In this document: piece after piece, positions 1-11,829 of the stretch
How positions within the stretch are numbered: the stretch's first letter is position 1
Layout of the letters: each line of letters begins with the position of its first letter
Source: Codonopsis lanceolata
Lineage: Eukaryota; Streptophyta; Magnoliopsida; Asterales; Campanulaceae
Assembly (NCBI GenBank): GCA_013146195.2
Contig: CM028377.1
Location: forward strand, 3,224,001-3,288,000
DNA: 64,000 bases
Direction: 5' to 3'
Translations under genes and position numbers: made by a program
The notes under the pieces: model-generated
Databases searched by the model: none
The model's input: only the letters and a program-made list of their open reading frames with translations
Told to the model about the DNA's origin: nothing

Positions 1-1110
1 ACACCGATGCCCCATCCCTCCTTTGTGAATCTTTCTTGGGGGTCCAACGTTGTTGCACCCCGATTACTTGATAGGTTGCATGGGAACTTGTTTCTCTTTC
101 AAAACCCCATTGGAGTCACCTTGTCGAGCATGCTCCTTATTAATTTGGCGCCGCCATTACTCTTATTTCTGTTTGCGCTCTTAACTCTTACCACCTCTCG
201 GTACCGGTATTCAAGTCTTTGGGCGTATTAGGGAAATCCCTTGGTTTATCATTAAACCCTTTTTGCGCCCTTTCCTAAAATGGATCTTAACATGTCCTAA
301 TAAACCACACAAAAAGCGAATGTTACCTTCAAACTCCAAGCCGCCAAAACCCATTCTCCTTACTAGAACCAATCCATACACGGGACGGCAAAGGCTGCGC
401 CACATCAATCTCGATGCAAATTCTTGCAAACATCGGCCGAACCAAAGCTAGGGTTTTCTCATCAATTCTTAAGAAGTGCCCTAATGTATTGCCAATACAT
501 TCCAAAAAGGAAGGGTTAAAAAACATCGCGTAGATGGTGAAGGCGGACCCATACCGCGACCTTGGTTACGCCCCTTGCGGAAAGCAAAATCGGGTGACCA
601 ACGGACCGATACATGCGAGGATTGAATCATATGAGATTCCTTCGATAAGGCCAATACCATGTCTTCCTGCGAAGCCAACCGAACCATCACATGTCGAGGA
701 TCAAGTAATCCAACCACAAATGGGCCTTTAAGTTTCCAATTTTTTGCAACGTCTTCCAAAATCGCATTCACTGTAGGGCGGCCAGCCGCAAACTTAAGAA
801 TGAGTGTATTGTCGAACTGTTTGGCAGCCGATTCCATCTCTACCGGCGTGAAAATACATCCTCCACCTGCCACGCTTGACGTGGAACCAACGAACAAAGA
901 TTAAGAATCTGGGCGGCTTGTCCCACAAACTGCCGAGGAACACCCACATCATTCGCATAAGACCTTGGTGGCACCATGGCCGGTTGCTCATCAACCGTGT
1001 ACGTAATCCGGGCGCAGTGGCGAGCTGTGCCGCCGCCATGGCGGACAAAACCCTAATAGGGCGAACCCTAGGAGGCCGAGAAAGCTAGAGAGAGAAATTT
1101 AGGGGTTGAT
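1..1110 (-). pseudogene. Degraded LINE (L1-type) ORF1 with 5' leader
   Basis: Reading leftwards, a probable start codon lies at 1039, after a leader containing 'agggttt' motifs typical of plant LINE leaders. The reading frame then shifts several times. Recognisable blocks are AAKQFDNTLILKFAAGRPTV, then RHVMVRLASQEDM and VRWSPDFAF (DUF4283-like), then MFARICIEIDVAQPLPSRVW, then the zinc-knuckle remnant FLCGLLGH. This block order matches the plus-strand ORF1 at 8119-8889, so it is the same protein family, an RNA-binding ORF1 of plant L1-type LINEs. At least three frameshifts are needed, so it is non-functional. The fragment continues off the left edge, where any ORF2 would lie. The 5' boundary near 1110 is approximate. 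Confidence 0.72.
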
Positions 1111-1921
1111 TCGAATATGACTTCCAATGTGACTCCCCCCCGATTAGCTTGAAATACGTGTAATGCTCGTATTTCTTCCTTGGTTGATTGCTTGTTTGGC
1201 CCGTGAGAGAGTCTAGATGTGTATGAGGGATCACATTAAGACCAAAATACTATTAAGAGATGTCATGTAGTTGTTGACTTGCTAAAGTCACAAGTCGTAA
1301 CTCGACGAAAGTCGTAACTCGACGATAGTCGGAATGCGACGCGATTGAGAGTTTGCTTGCGTTTTGTGTTCCTGACCTTGATTTGGTCCTAGATCTTTAT
1401 ATGATGATTGATTAACATGTTTATATGTGTTAGACTTCTAGTTGGTTGTATTCTTTGAGTCTTGTGAGGTTTTGACACTTCAAGGATAACAATTTTTCTT
1501 ATCGTGTAGTTCAAGATTGAGCCGTATGAGCATCTCATTTTTCGGGAGTTCTTTCTCCTATCTGTTTTTCATCATCCGAGGAGCATTCAGACCTATTCAA
1601 TAGCCCTTTGAAGTGTTTATAATCATGGGTAGTTGCCCGTCGGTTTGTGGTTTCATTCAACGTTTCGTTAGCAAGTTGTTGCGCCTTGCGTCGGTTTCGC
1701 TCCGGGTAGTTTCGGGAGTTGTTGTGAGGGTTCTGGACCTACTTTAAAAGTGGGTTGAGACATCTTTGGTTTAGCTAAGAGTATGAGGACTTAATGGGTT
1801 GAATTATAGGCCATTTCGAAGCTTTAAGGCTTGCGGTTGCATACGGGAAGGGCCGTAACCGAGTGAAGACAACAAAAACTCACCAAGGGCTGAAAGGGGA
1901 CCAATGCGGTCGTTTCCAATA

Positions 1922-1943
1922 GCACCATGCGACCGCATGGTGC
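1922..1943. repeat. Perfect palindrome in LTR relic
   Basis: Two exact 10-base arms (GCACCATGCG and its complement) are separated by AC. The core TGCGACCGCA is the same as in the Athila palindromes of this window. Confidence 0.85.
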
Positions 1944-2160
1944 TTCGTGACAGCTTCTCCCTGTTTTGTTAATTTGATGTGTAATCCCTATCCTACCCTT
2001 ACTAAACCTCCTCTAAACCTTTCCTAACCCTCATACTAAGTCCTAATCATGTCCTAACATGTTTGGGTAGTTAATTAAGGTTTCGTTAATGGTGGATTAC
2101 ATCTAACAATCACTAATTGTACCAATAAAATGCCATTTGTGCCCTCATTAGTTTAGGAAG

Positions 2161-2168
2161 TATATAAA
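2161..2168 (+). promoter_or_regulatory. TATA box of plus-strand LTR relic
   Basis: TATATAAA is followed by a CT-rich leader starting about 30 bases later. It fits an LTR promoter. Confidence 0.5.
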
Positions 2169-3784
2169 GCCTAATTCCTTTTAGATTGCAACAAACACTT
2201 TCATTTCCTCCTTCTTGAATACGTATTGAGAAATAGAGAGAGAGGTTCCATGGGGGCTTTGAGCCCTAGCTTCTTCTTCCTCCAATCCATGAAGATCCAA
2301 CCGTTGAATTGCCTTCAAACTTTAGATTCTTGAAGCCTTCGACGAGTAGAACAACTTCACCGATCGGATTTCCATTCTTTTGAGTTTTGATTCAAGTCAT
2401 GCAAGCTACTAGACTCCTTCTTCTATTGATTTTGTGCTCACTGGCCCTAAGGAAAACAAAGAGGCTTGCTATTTGAGGTCAATGAATACACAAGCATGTT
2501 GTGTGTGATTTTATTTTGAGTTTTTTATTTTTGATGGGTGAACTTGTTAGAAGTATGAATAGGATACTTTCTATGTTTAATGAAGTATGTTATTAAGATT
2601 CATTTTATGAGTTTGGACTTGAGAATGATGGGTACATGATTCCCTAAAAACCTAGGGTTTGATATGATGATTATGTAGTAAATGGAGTTCTTGATTATAT
2701 GAATGGTTTTGGGGAATTTTATGGAATATTATGAGTTGTTGGAATCACATATGTATATGTTTAAAGTTTGAGAAATATACTTGATGAATCTCTATTTTTG
2801 ATTGTAAGCATGAAAGATGAATTTTTACAATGGATTACATGATTTAAATGTAAAGTTTGACTTTTAAGAATGGAGTTGACTTTCATGTATATAAGAGTAT
2901 GTTGCTATCTAATTCATGAATTTTTGGTTGTGAGCATGAATAATGAATTATCACTATGGATTACATGATAAAAATGTAACGTTTGACTTTCATGGAATAT
3001 GTTGACTTTCATGTATAGAAGAGTATGTTGTTCAACTCTAATTTATGAATTTAAGGTTGAGAGCATGTTAGATGAATTTACATGTTGGTTATGAACATGC
3101 TAGATAAATTTACATCTTGTTTAGATAAATTGTTATTTTGAATGAAAGCATGCTTGATTAAATGCTATCTTGAGACACATGCTTGAAATGTGATGGTTGA
3201 CTTTAAATGTTAAGTGTTGACCTATGAACCATGTTTTGAGGATTTTGTTGGGAAGGTATGGATTGTTGGGTTGCACAATGTTGCTAACCTTGAGAACTTA
3301 GCCATGAATATTAGCTAATGAATAATAGGAGGGCTATGATGCAAATAGCTTCTACGCCTTCAAATTTGGAAATAGTAGAAATGACTCAACGGAGTCAATT
3401 ATAGATTTATATGAATATAGAGAATCACGTATTGAAATCCTACAGAATTTGGGGTAGTTTTGATGGAGGTTAAGTCTTCGAGCGTTTTCAAGAGTATGAA
3501 GAACACTTGGGTATTAGAGACTTGATATTATTGCTCTAATATGTTTATGTGTTAGTTAGCATAGAAATGCATAACTATGTGATTTATAAGTAAATATCTA
3601 CTTGATTGGATTAGTACGGTGTGTTGTACTTTTCCTTTGTTTGAGCATGCGAGTATATATTACATGTGCTTGAGTTTGAGTCCAGCTGGCAGTTTTGGTT
3701 TGAGTATTTGGCCGGACGATGCATTGTCTTCACGAATTGTGGGATTCGTGATCGCAATGGATCGCCGCGCCGGGTAGCACACGG

Positions 3785-6634
3785 TGACGACCCGACCCGG
3801 ACCCCGAGGAGGAATCACAAGTCAAGCCGTCCAAACAGGACTACAATTCATGCAAGGACTCAATTATATAAAACGACGTGACGTAACATTATAGATGAAG
3901 TGCGACTCGGCACTAAAAGGCCGGAATAATTTAAAATCTTTTTAAACTTGATATAGTAGTTAAAGACAAGTATACCAATTCATCGGCGACTTTACAACCG
4001 GAACCCAACACTAAACAGTTCATGCTATAACACCTCGACGGCCACAACATGCCGGAGAAACAACATAAGTAAATAAGAGCTAATATGATGCTCAGCGGAA
4101 GACGTAAAACATGCGAACCAACTACATCTATACAAGGCTCGGCGTACATGCGCCGGCACTCAAAATAGAATACAAGTTACTACAAGTAATAGATATAAAT
4201 ACAATAAGTTCAAGTTCCCAAAAGCGAAGTCTAAATGACTTGCTAAACCCATAGTCCTTTCAAAAGAGAATAAAAGAAGGACATCTATATAAAAACCTCG
4301 CCGCGAGTAATATCGGACAAGCACGAACCCTGCAACGCCTCAACGGGAAGGACCTGGACGGCTCGGATCTAAAGCAGTAAAAGGGAGGGGTAAGTCATAA
4401 AGACTTTGTAAGCTAACAATTATGCATGTCATGGCATCATGAAACATACATAGCAAGATATTATCATTAATATCAAGTCCATCAAAGCATTCATTTATAT
4501 AAACACTTAGTTCACATATCCATGGTAGCACATTGGTTTCACATAAGTTCTATAAAGTAAATCACATATAAAGAGGATATGTTATGGAACCGGTGTTGCT
4601 ACGTAGCTCCTGCAATACAAGCGTTAACTTTATCATGCCAGAGATACCCATGATGGATGTATCAAAGTACCGAGCTCTCTACTCGGGTACCAAGCTCTCT
4701 ACTTGGTAATTAGTCTTGCCAATGTGCTCTGTTGGTTATAGCAAAGGGGCTACTTCTCTACTGTGGCCAACAGTGGAGGGGTGTGTGATAAAAACCCGGT
4801 ATAACAACCCATCACTATCACGAATCCCATAACTCGTGACGGCGATGCATAGTCACACCATCGACTCAACCAAATATGTCAGCTAGACTAATGCAATGAC
4901 AAGTAGATGTTTATTCATCATATAAACTCAAATAAGGAACAAGTTCGACAAGAGCGAACTTATTCAAAAAGTAAGTTTTTACTCATTATGGAATCAAATA
5001 GGAATTCGATAGGAGCGAATTCAACATGTCAAATAGATATATCATACTACAACATGCTCTCGATTATGCATTTCTTTCACACAATCATATAAACCGCATA
5101 AGAACTCGATTGAGTCTCATAAGCACACATATCAAACATGCACTTCAATTCATCCCAAAGTCACGTAAGCTAATACATTAGTCTAACGAACTACCAACGT
5201 CGTAGGGATTGAATGTGGAGTCGGTATTGTTCAATAACTCCCTAATCTCAACTCCGATGAGTCATTAATAAAAGTGCAACTAAGTAGAGCATAGATACTA
5301 TATGCATCCCATTGCTCTTTTCTATGTTCTCCGTTCATTTAGAACTTAATAACTAAGCCATTCATGACCTTAAACTAGCCATAAACCAATTCTCGAGTTT
5401 CAAACCCTAGAATCGTCGATTTTGCTAAACCTACAATTGAAACTTATTCTTTCACAAAAGTTATTCCTAGGCACATTTAGAACATCATTCATGCTTTACA
5501 CAAAGTCAAAATCATAACTTGACATGGAAATCATAAAATCCTACATACTTTTCATATGAAGAATTGAAGAATTCTACTTTACTAGAAGTCTTCCTAAGCA
5601 TGTTTAGAACAACTATAATGAAGGAAGCATGTTATTTTATTGAACATGAATTTCTGGGAATTGAAAACTCACTTCAAGCCTATGAATAATGGATGAAAGG
5701 TATAGCAAATCAAGGATTGTTGAAGAGGAGGGCAAGGCCTTCGATTCGGCGGTCTCGGATCGCCAATCGGGTTTTCGAAACTCCAGTAAATGGTCACACA
5801 AGCTATGGAGCTTCCCAAGGACGAAAATGGAGGAATATGTTCAGCAAATGGAAGGTTGAAGACAACCAAAGGCTGTCAAGAGGCTTTTATAAGGTTCAAG
5901 TAGACCATAATCCAAGTGAATGGCATTATTTGGCTTCCTATTGGCCAAGGCTTGCTAGCCATTGATAACAACTCATCCAAGGGCTTAGAGGGCTTAGACT
6001 AGAATCAACAAAGGTGGTTTGAGTCACTAAGGCCGGCCAAGGGGCAAGGGCATGGAGGACATCAACCAAAAACTCAAGAAAATCCCGTATGTGTGAAATG
6101 CAGGACAAAGCGGTCGCATGGTCTAAGACCCATGCAAGCGCATCACACTATTCACAACACATTTTCATTTTGTGAAGTTACTGGACAGTCGATCTTGTAA
6201 AATCGACCAAAAATATCTCACACTTCCAAATTTGGTATTATTGATTTTTCTGAAACTAGACTCATTAAACTATAATTTAGCGTTTTAAATTACTCAATTT
6301 GGACTTATATTCATCAAAATAAAGTTACTACAAAATCAAGTGCAGAAGCTGATTTCCTGAAAACAGAATTTTGGCACTGCCGTAAGTCAAGACCTAAATG
6401 AGGTACTTAAACACCTTTGAAAATTACCAAATTTAATAGGGAGTATCCTAACATATTTAGATAAAACATACTAAATTTTTAGAAAATTCTCTTAAGTAGA
6501 TTGGTACCATAATTTTCCCGAAATTCGCCTAAAAACATGACTGAATCTGTGAAGTAATAAGTTGGTCATCTTAATTCCAAATGCAACAAGTCTATGTACA
6601 ATGATTGTGCTAGCATGAGAAATACTAGTTCACA
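3785..6634 (-). mobile_element. Solo Ty3-type LTR, minus orientation
   Basis: The block starts TGACGACCC on the plus strand and ends TTCACA, so read on the minus strand it runs TGTGAACTAG to GGGTCGTCA, with TG/CA termini. The minus strand has a TATA box (CTTATAAAAG, about 5887). A palindromic GC-rich site at 6103-6143 lies about 220 bases upstream of it, the same arrangement as in the plus-strand relic. The inner end matches the common long LTRs of plant chromoviruses in style. No PBS, PPT or coding sequence flanks it, and the five bases on each side (CACGG and ATGAT) do not match, so it is either a solo LTR with a lost flank or a product of rearrangement. Confidence 0.5.
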
Positions 6635-6639
6635 ATGAT

Positions 6640-7435
6640 TGGTGCCCCCAGTGGTGCCTCCTAGGCCTCCCTTCTGGGTGATAGAGCCGGACCATTTACC
6701 GAACATGTATCAATACCTGTCGAAATTTCTCATGCTCCCGACTGATTTTTTGGTTATGGCGTATGAGGATTTCCTGCAGACCGTGCTTCATCCTCCCCCT
6801 CCAGCTCCTGCTGCCCCCAGACGGGCTTCTGATGCTTCTGTCAGGCGAGGCTCTCCATCTCGTCTCTCGACGAGAATTTGGAATTCACCGAGCCTGATGA
6901 TGTTTTCTTTACCTTTCAGTATCATCGGGACGGTCGGATGGTAGAGGAAGTGCTTCCTGATGCCGAGATTCCTAAGGAGCGTCGAGTCTCGGAGCAGGCC
7001 CGTTCGGTAGACACATTTATCTTTGCTTCTCTTCCTCTCTTTTTTTTTCATTCACTATCATTTTTTTTTGCTATATTTTTTTTATGATGCATATGTAATT
7101 TTTGGAGACTAATATATTTCTTTTGTTGTCTCACTATTTTTTTTCAGGTGAATGTGTCTACCTACAAAAGGCTGCTGCGGGGCTTTTTCAGCATTAGCAA
7201 CCTTTATCAAAATCTTGTGTACGAGCTTTCCTGCAAGGGGAATGATGCGGTACGGCAGACCAAGCGCCGGGGCGATGATGATGATGATGCGGATGTCGGG
7301 TCAAGCCGCGCTCGGGGCCGAGGACGAGCATACAAAGATAGCGGCACAGAGCTGGTCCTTTTGTTATGGGAGGTGGTTTTGACAGGAGTCAGTCTTCCCG
7401 TGCACATTAGCTCTTTGATACCTGCATTTTATTAG
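6640..7435 (+). pseudogene. Fragment of a spliced gene of unknown function
   Basis: I do not recognise this gene. A first exon contains FWVIEPDHLPNMYQYLSKFL, a proline-rich stretch and FTFQYHRDGRMVEEVLPD, and ends at 7006. A 141-base intron (7007-7147, GT to TTTTTTTTCAG) joins it in phase 0 to a second exon encoding VNVSTYKRLLRGFFSISNLY and then an acidic and basic tail with DDDDD and SRARGRGRAY. One frameshift around 6860 is needed inside exon 1. Further short open stretches with possible splice sites reach to about 8030 but cannot be joined with certainty. It sits between an LTR relic and a LINE, so it may be a captured scrap, or the tail of a domesticated transposon gene such as a plant-mobile-domain protein. 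That last idea is a guess. Confidence 0.35.
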
Positions 7436-8118
7436 CTTTCTCTCTCTTCTTTTTTTTTATTTTCGTACAAAAATTTGTGCAAAAATTTATTATGCAATGC
7501 AATATAATTTATATGATGCAATAAATCAAAAACGTCAGACTTAAAACGCATGTATAAAATAAAGCTATACCAATATCTAGGGGTAATGACACGTTGTTCT
7601 TCAGGAACGGATTTTAAAAGAATACACCTTCGGGCTCGAACGGGCTTTTCTGATGATATGCGGGGAGGAAGAGGCAGCCGCCTCCTCCTGTTCTCGGCCA
7701 TATAATTGCTGCGAGACTACATCTTCTAGCCTTTTCGTTTTTTCCCCGTGATCAGACAGAGATAACAGGCAACGATCGGAGTCGAAATATCAGGATACCA
7801 GGCAGCACAACTATCCTGGATAATGGGGATGTTGATGATGAGGATGAGGACACTTCTGGTGCTTTCCATGCTGGTGAGACTAGAGCCTCTTCTGTGCCTC
7901 GCAGAAGGAGTATATGGGCCCGATTGGGCGGACGCCGATGGACTACTTCGGGTCTTAGGTTGCAAATGAAAGAAAATTGGGGGGGGAACAAAAGGGGTAG
8001 AAGCAGCAAGATAATAGATATGTACAGACATTAAATGCATAATTCTCTCTCTAGAATCTTTCTCATCTTGTTCGCCCTTTTAGGGTTTGCTTCCCACCGC
8101 CAGGGCTTTGGTGGCGGC

Positions 8119-8889
8119 ATGGCTGAGCCAGCTCCGCCGGATCCCTCCTCTTCCGGCCCAAAAAAATCCTTTGCTGATGTTCTCTCCCCTCCCAATCCAA
8201 ATCCTAATGCCGGACTTCCTTTCATCATTCCACCTTCGTCTTATAAGGGCGAACCTTCCCTTAAACTTTCTCCTAAGATCCTTGCCTCTCTTGCTAAGCC
8301 TTTCCATCTTACATTAATCGGGAAGTTTTCTCATGGTCGACCCTCGATGGAAGACACTAGGAAGTTCTTTCATACATTCGGACTCAAAGCTGCTTTCACG
8401 GTTGGACATCTAGACGCGAAACACATTCTTATTCAAGTACATCATGAGGGTGATTATCAGCGACTTTGGATTAAGGACCAATGGTATCTTGGTCGATTCC
8501 CAATGCGAGTTTTCAAATGGACTCCTGACTTCCGCCCGGATATTGAAAGTTCCATTGTTCCAGTTTGGTTTTCTCTACCGATCCATCTTTTTAATAAAAC
8601 TACTTTATTTTCGATTGCATCCTTATTCGGGAAACCTCTGATCCTGGATCAACCTACCTCCAATCTTTCTCGTCCAAGCGTTGCCCGGGTGTGTGTGGAA
8701 GTTGATCTCCTAAAACCCATTCCTCACAGGGTTTGGGTAGATTGTGGAGGTGTGTACTCCAGTTTTTGGCAACCAATGGAAGCTAAAAATCTTCCAAAGT
8801 ATTGTAAGAATTGTCTTCGTCAAGGTCACCTAGATCTTAATTGTAAGTTTATGAATCTCTTTGCTGCTAATCTGATTGAGCCAACCTAA
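8119..8889 (+). CDS. LINE-A ORF1 protein (DUF4283 and zinc knuckle)
   Basis: A 257-residue reading frame is counted from ATG at 8119 (MAEPAPPDPSSSG); the open frame extends upstream to 8035, but the first ATG region there lies in leader sequence. The order is a proline/serine-rich start, a DUF4283 nucleic-acid-binding region (LTLIGKFSHGRPSMEDTRKF through FKWTPDF, SIVPVWFSLP), PSVARVCVEVDLLKPIPHRV, and a zf-CCHC_4 type knuckle CKNCLRQGHLDLNC near the C-terminus. This is the RNA-binding ORF1 of plant L1-type LINEs, which coats the element RNA. The frame is intact, but a stop follows soon after the knuckle, at 8887-8889; other reading frames continue to about 9540, so the normal C-terminal tail is probably frameshifted away. 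Confidence 0.82.
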   Translation: MAEPAPPDPSSSGPKKSFADVLSPPNPNPNAGLPFIIPPSSYKGEPSLKLSPKILASLAKPFHLTLIGKFSHGRPSMEDTRKFFHTFGLKAAFTVGHLDAKHILIQVHHEGDYQRLWIKDQWYLGRFPMRVFKWTPDFRPDIESSIVPVWFSLPIHLFNKTTLFSIASLFGKPLILDQPTSNLSRPSVARVCVEVDLLKPIPHRVWVDCGGVYSSFWQPMEAKNLPKYCKNCLRQGHLDLNCKFMNLFAANLIEPT

Positions 8890-9549
8890 TATTGCCAATT
8901 AGATCCAGCACGCCTTTAGCGATAAACCAGCCTCTAATGTTTCCTTGGATCCTAAATCTAACCCTACTTCAAATCATACCCGTTGGGTTCCAAAACAATC
9001 TGCATGGGGTACAAACCCTACGTCCCACAACCCTAAGTCTCATGTTTCTTTTGATATTCCTACCGACTCAAATAATGTAGATCAAGCCCCATTTGCAAGC
9101 CATACATTTGTCATTATTGATCTTTGATAAAAGCAGAGATAAAGTCCTAATACGTAGAAGGAATTAATGTGCATGTTTCCTCTCCTATTAATGATCCTCG
9201 GGTTCGGGTGAATCCTACAGATAATATTCCTGTTCATCATGACTCTCCTATTTTGGATCAGGATCGCTCAGATCAGGATGAGCAAGCTGGAATTTCTAAG
9301 GCAGTCGATGTTGATGATCATGACACCGGGATCCTCTCTCCCAATCGATTTTTCAGCCTTCGCTTCTGATCCTGATGCCGGGGAATCAAGTGATGATGAC
9401 ATTGAAGGAGATACTGCCCATCAAACTCAATGCATGGAAAATTTCAATCTGGACTCTTCTGTTCCCGTCGTTCAAAAGTCTCGCAAAACTCTCCCTCCTT
9501 CTAATGTTATTACAAGGTCTAAGGTTCAGTCGCAACCTCCCAGTTTGTA

Positions 9550-11190
9550 ATGGCTATCAATCTTTTATTTTGGAATATCAGAGGCATTGGTAATGACCCT
9601 TCCATTGGTCGTTTAAAACGTCTCGTCAAACTTCATAAAATCACTTTGAATGCTGTCTTTGAGCCGATGATGGATGCCGGATATTTGTTACGTATTGCTA
9701 AACGGTTGAAATTTAGAATTTGTTTCAATAACTCTCGAAGCTCTATATGGTTGCTAATTAAATCCTCCTTCATATGCAATATTCTTCATGATAAAGCTCA
9801 ACATCTTACTGTTCAGGTGCAACATTTTTCGTGGTCTACTCCGGTTCCTGTCACATGTGTTTATGCTAGTTGCGACATTATTGATAGACAAGATCTCTGG
9901 TCTTATTTAATAGATTTGGGTGCTGAGTTTGATTCCATCCCTTGGATTGTTGGTGGCGACTTTAATATCATTCTTTCTCCCGAAGAAAAATTGGGTGGTT
10001 CAGGTTGGGATAAATAGCAGGCGATGGTTTTCATTCTGTATTCTTTGCTTACGGTTTGATTGATTTGGGGTTCTCAGGTAGCTCTTATACTTGGTGGAAT
10101 TCCCGGGGTGGTAGTGCCTCTATTTTTCAACGGTTGGATCGAATGCTTTGTAATATTACTTGGCAAAATTATTTTCATGACACTTCTGTTAGACATTTGA
10201 GCCGCAGTGCTTCTGATCATGCGCCTCTTCTTATTTCTATTCTCAAAGATCGCAGCACTCATCCTTCTTCTTTCAGGTTTCTTAACATTTGGACTTCTCA
10301 CCAGTCGTTCTTACCTCTTATTGAAGAGACATGGCAGCAATCTATTTCCGGTAGACCCATGCAAGTTTTTCCCAAGAAATTGTTGGCTTGCAAAAAAGCT
10401 ATTCGCCGATGGAATACGGAGATATTTGGCAATGTTTTTACTCTTCTTCAGAAGGCGGAGGATGATGTTCACCTGCTGGAATTGTTATATGAACATTCGG
10501 GTTCTGCCGAGGATAGAACGGCGTTGAATCTCGCTTATGCCCGCTATAAACAATCGTTAAAGTTAGAAGAGAATTATTGGAGACAAAAGGCAAGGATTAA
10601 TTGGTTCAAAGAGGGGGAGGGTAACACGAAGCTTTTCCATGCTTCGGTTAAACAAACTAGACGTCGGCTTCATATTCACTCTATTAAAGGCGCTAATGGT
10701 CAGGATATTACATTGGAGGAGGAGATAAAAGACCAGGCTGTTCAACATTTTGAATCCCAATTGCAAGCTGTTCCTATTGAAGATAATGGACTTCTTAATA
10801 TCTTACATCGGCTGGTCTCAGAATCGATGAATACCATGCTCACTGCTTGGCCGTCCATGGAAGAGGTCCGGTCCACTATTTTTGCTATGAGTGGTGAAAG
10901 TGACCCGGTCGGATGGCTTTTGAGTTGGTTTTTACTCATTGTTGGGGCATCATTGGATTGGATTTCTTCAATGCAATCTTGGATTTTTTTGTTGGTTCAG
11001 TTATTCCGAAGAGCTGGTCTAGTACTCTGATAGTTGCTATTCCCAAATCATATCATCCGGAGACTTTTAATGACTTTCGCCCGATTAGTCTTTGCAATTT
11101 CAGCAATAAGGTGATTTCCAAAATTCTTGCTAATCGATTGGCTAATGTTCTTCCGTCTATCATCTCTCTAAATCAAAGTGGGTTTGTTTC
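9550..11190 (+). pseudogene. LINE-A ORF2: endonuclease and partial reverse transcriptase
   Basis: It begins MAINLLFWNIRGIGND, the usual start of a LINE endonuclease. Endonuclease motifs appear in order: WNIRG, the FEP glutamate, VGGDFNII, YTWWNSRGGSA, RLDRML and SDHAPLL, the last containing the catalytic Asp-His pair. A stop and frameshift at 10017-10056 separate GGDFN from the rest. The linker region contains WFKEGEGNTKLFHASVKQ. A second frameshift near 10913 leads into the RT start: VIPKSWSSTLIVAIPK, FRPISLCN, KVISKILANRL, NQSGFV. Everything beyond RT block 2 is missing, including the catalytic FADD box. The protein is inactive. Confidence 0.8.
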
Positions 11191-11191
11191 T

Positions 11192-11413
11192 TTTTTTTTT
11201 TTTTTTTTAATGAAAAAGAATATATATAAAAAGGAGGAGCAGAACAAGAGGGGACAACTTGCTGACAGAAGGAGCGAGGGGGCTAACCTCGACAACATAG
11301 CAGATAAACAAACAAAACAAACCCAAAAACTAGACCCATTACGGCTTTCGAGAAAGTGTAGTAACCACAGCATATCATGGCAATAGCTTTCTTCTAGTGC
11401 GGGGAAGAAGAAG
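11192..11413 (-). mobile_element. LINE-B 3' end (antisense, 5' truncated)
   Basis: A run of T (11192-11209) is followed by sequence whose complement looks like a plant LINE 3' untranslated tail: T/G-rich, with a CCCCTCGCTCCTT block, then TATATATATTC and TTTTTCATT before the poly-A. It interrupts LINE-A exactly at the T run. Its other end stops at the Athila LTR. Only about 220 bases remain. Confidence 0.6.
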
Positions 11414-11620
11414 TGATCGATGTATTTTATCACGTCGATTTTATATGCTTCGTGACTTGAATTAGGCTATTTCATGAGTCTTTTGAGTACTAATATATGT
11501 TTTTGGTGAGTTTTGTAAGTTTCGGGATGTTGTGAAAATACGCGAAACTCGAGGGGTTGTAAGTGCAAATTACAAAGAAAGAAAAATTGAAGAAAATAAA
11601 ATCTGTCACATCAATGCGGA

Positions 11621-11759
11621 CACCTTGCGGACGCAAGGTGCCTCGAACCTGCGACCGCAAGGTGGCGTGTCCTGTCCTCAAGCCGGCAATCGAAGAGCAA
11701 GAAGCACACACTGCTTGGAGACCTTGCGGGCGCAAGGTATCGACACCTGCGACCCAGGT
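11621..11759. repeat. Palindrome cluster upstream of LTR TATA box
   Basis: Four short inverted repeats lie here: CACCTTGCGGACGCAAGGTG (11621-11640), CCTGCGACCGCAAGG (11648-11662), ACCTTGCGGGCGCAAGGT (11721-11738) and ACCTGCGACCCAGGT (11745-11759). The same family recurs at 23280-23405 and at 19049-19211. Confidence 0.9.
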
Positions 11760-11821
11760 AGGCGAAGGCTCTTGTGAAGTCGGGTTTTCACAGGTCATTC
11801 GATTCAATCACAACTCCCAAG

Positions 11822-11829
11822 TATATATA
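11822..11829 (+). promoter_or_regulatory. TATA box of Athila 5' LTR
   Basis: TATATATA lies 63 bases after the last palindrome of the cluster. The same box is in the 3' LTR at 23461-23468. Confidence 0.65.

Larger units (their letters stand above)
1129..3784 (+). mobile_element. Truncated Ty3-type LTR relic, plus orientation
   Basis: About 2.65 kb of non-coding DNA begins with TGTGAC near 1129 and carries a TATA box at 2161-2168 followed by a plausible leader. A GC-rich palindrome sits about 220 bases upstream of the TATA. The 3' part around 3734-3776 (with GGGATTCGTGATCGCAATGG) resembles the minus strand of the neighbouring LTR near 4790-4835, so the two are diverged relatives. The end is cut at 3784 by that neighbour. 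No gag-pol coding is present. The assignment to long Ty3/chromovirus (Tekay-like) LTRs is inference from length, layout and terminal sequence. Confidence 0.48.
8041..11191 (+). mobile_element. LINE-A, plant L1-type, 3' truncated
   Basis: A leader with 'agggttt' is followed by ORF1 (8119-8889) and ORF2 from 9550, which carries the endonuclease and the first part of RT. The RT stops at NQSGFV (about 11190), where an 18-base T run begins. That run is the poly-A end of another LINE in the opposite orientation, so LINE-A lost its catalytic RT core and its 3' end. No target-site duplication could be identified. Confidence 0.82.

Noticed and set aside
1113..1140. Edge of a Copia-1-type LTR (similar ACTTCCAATGT string)
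   Set aside because: The similarity is limited to about 20 bases and there is no further match on either side.
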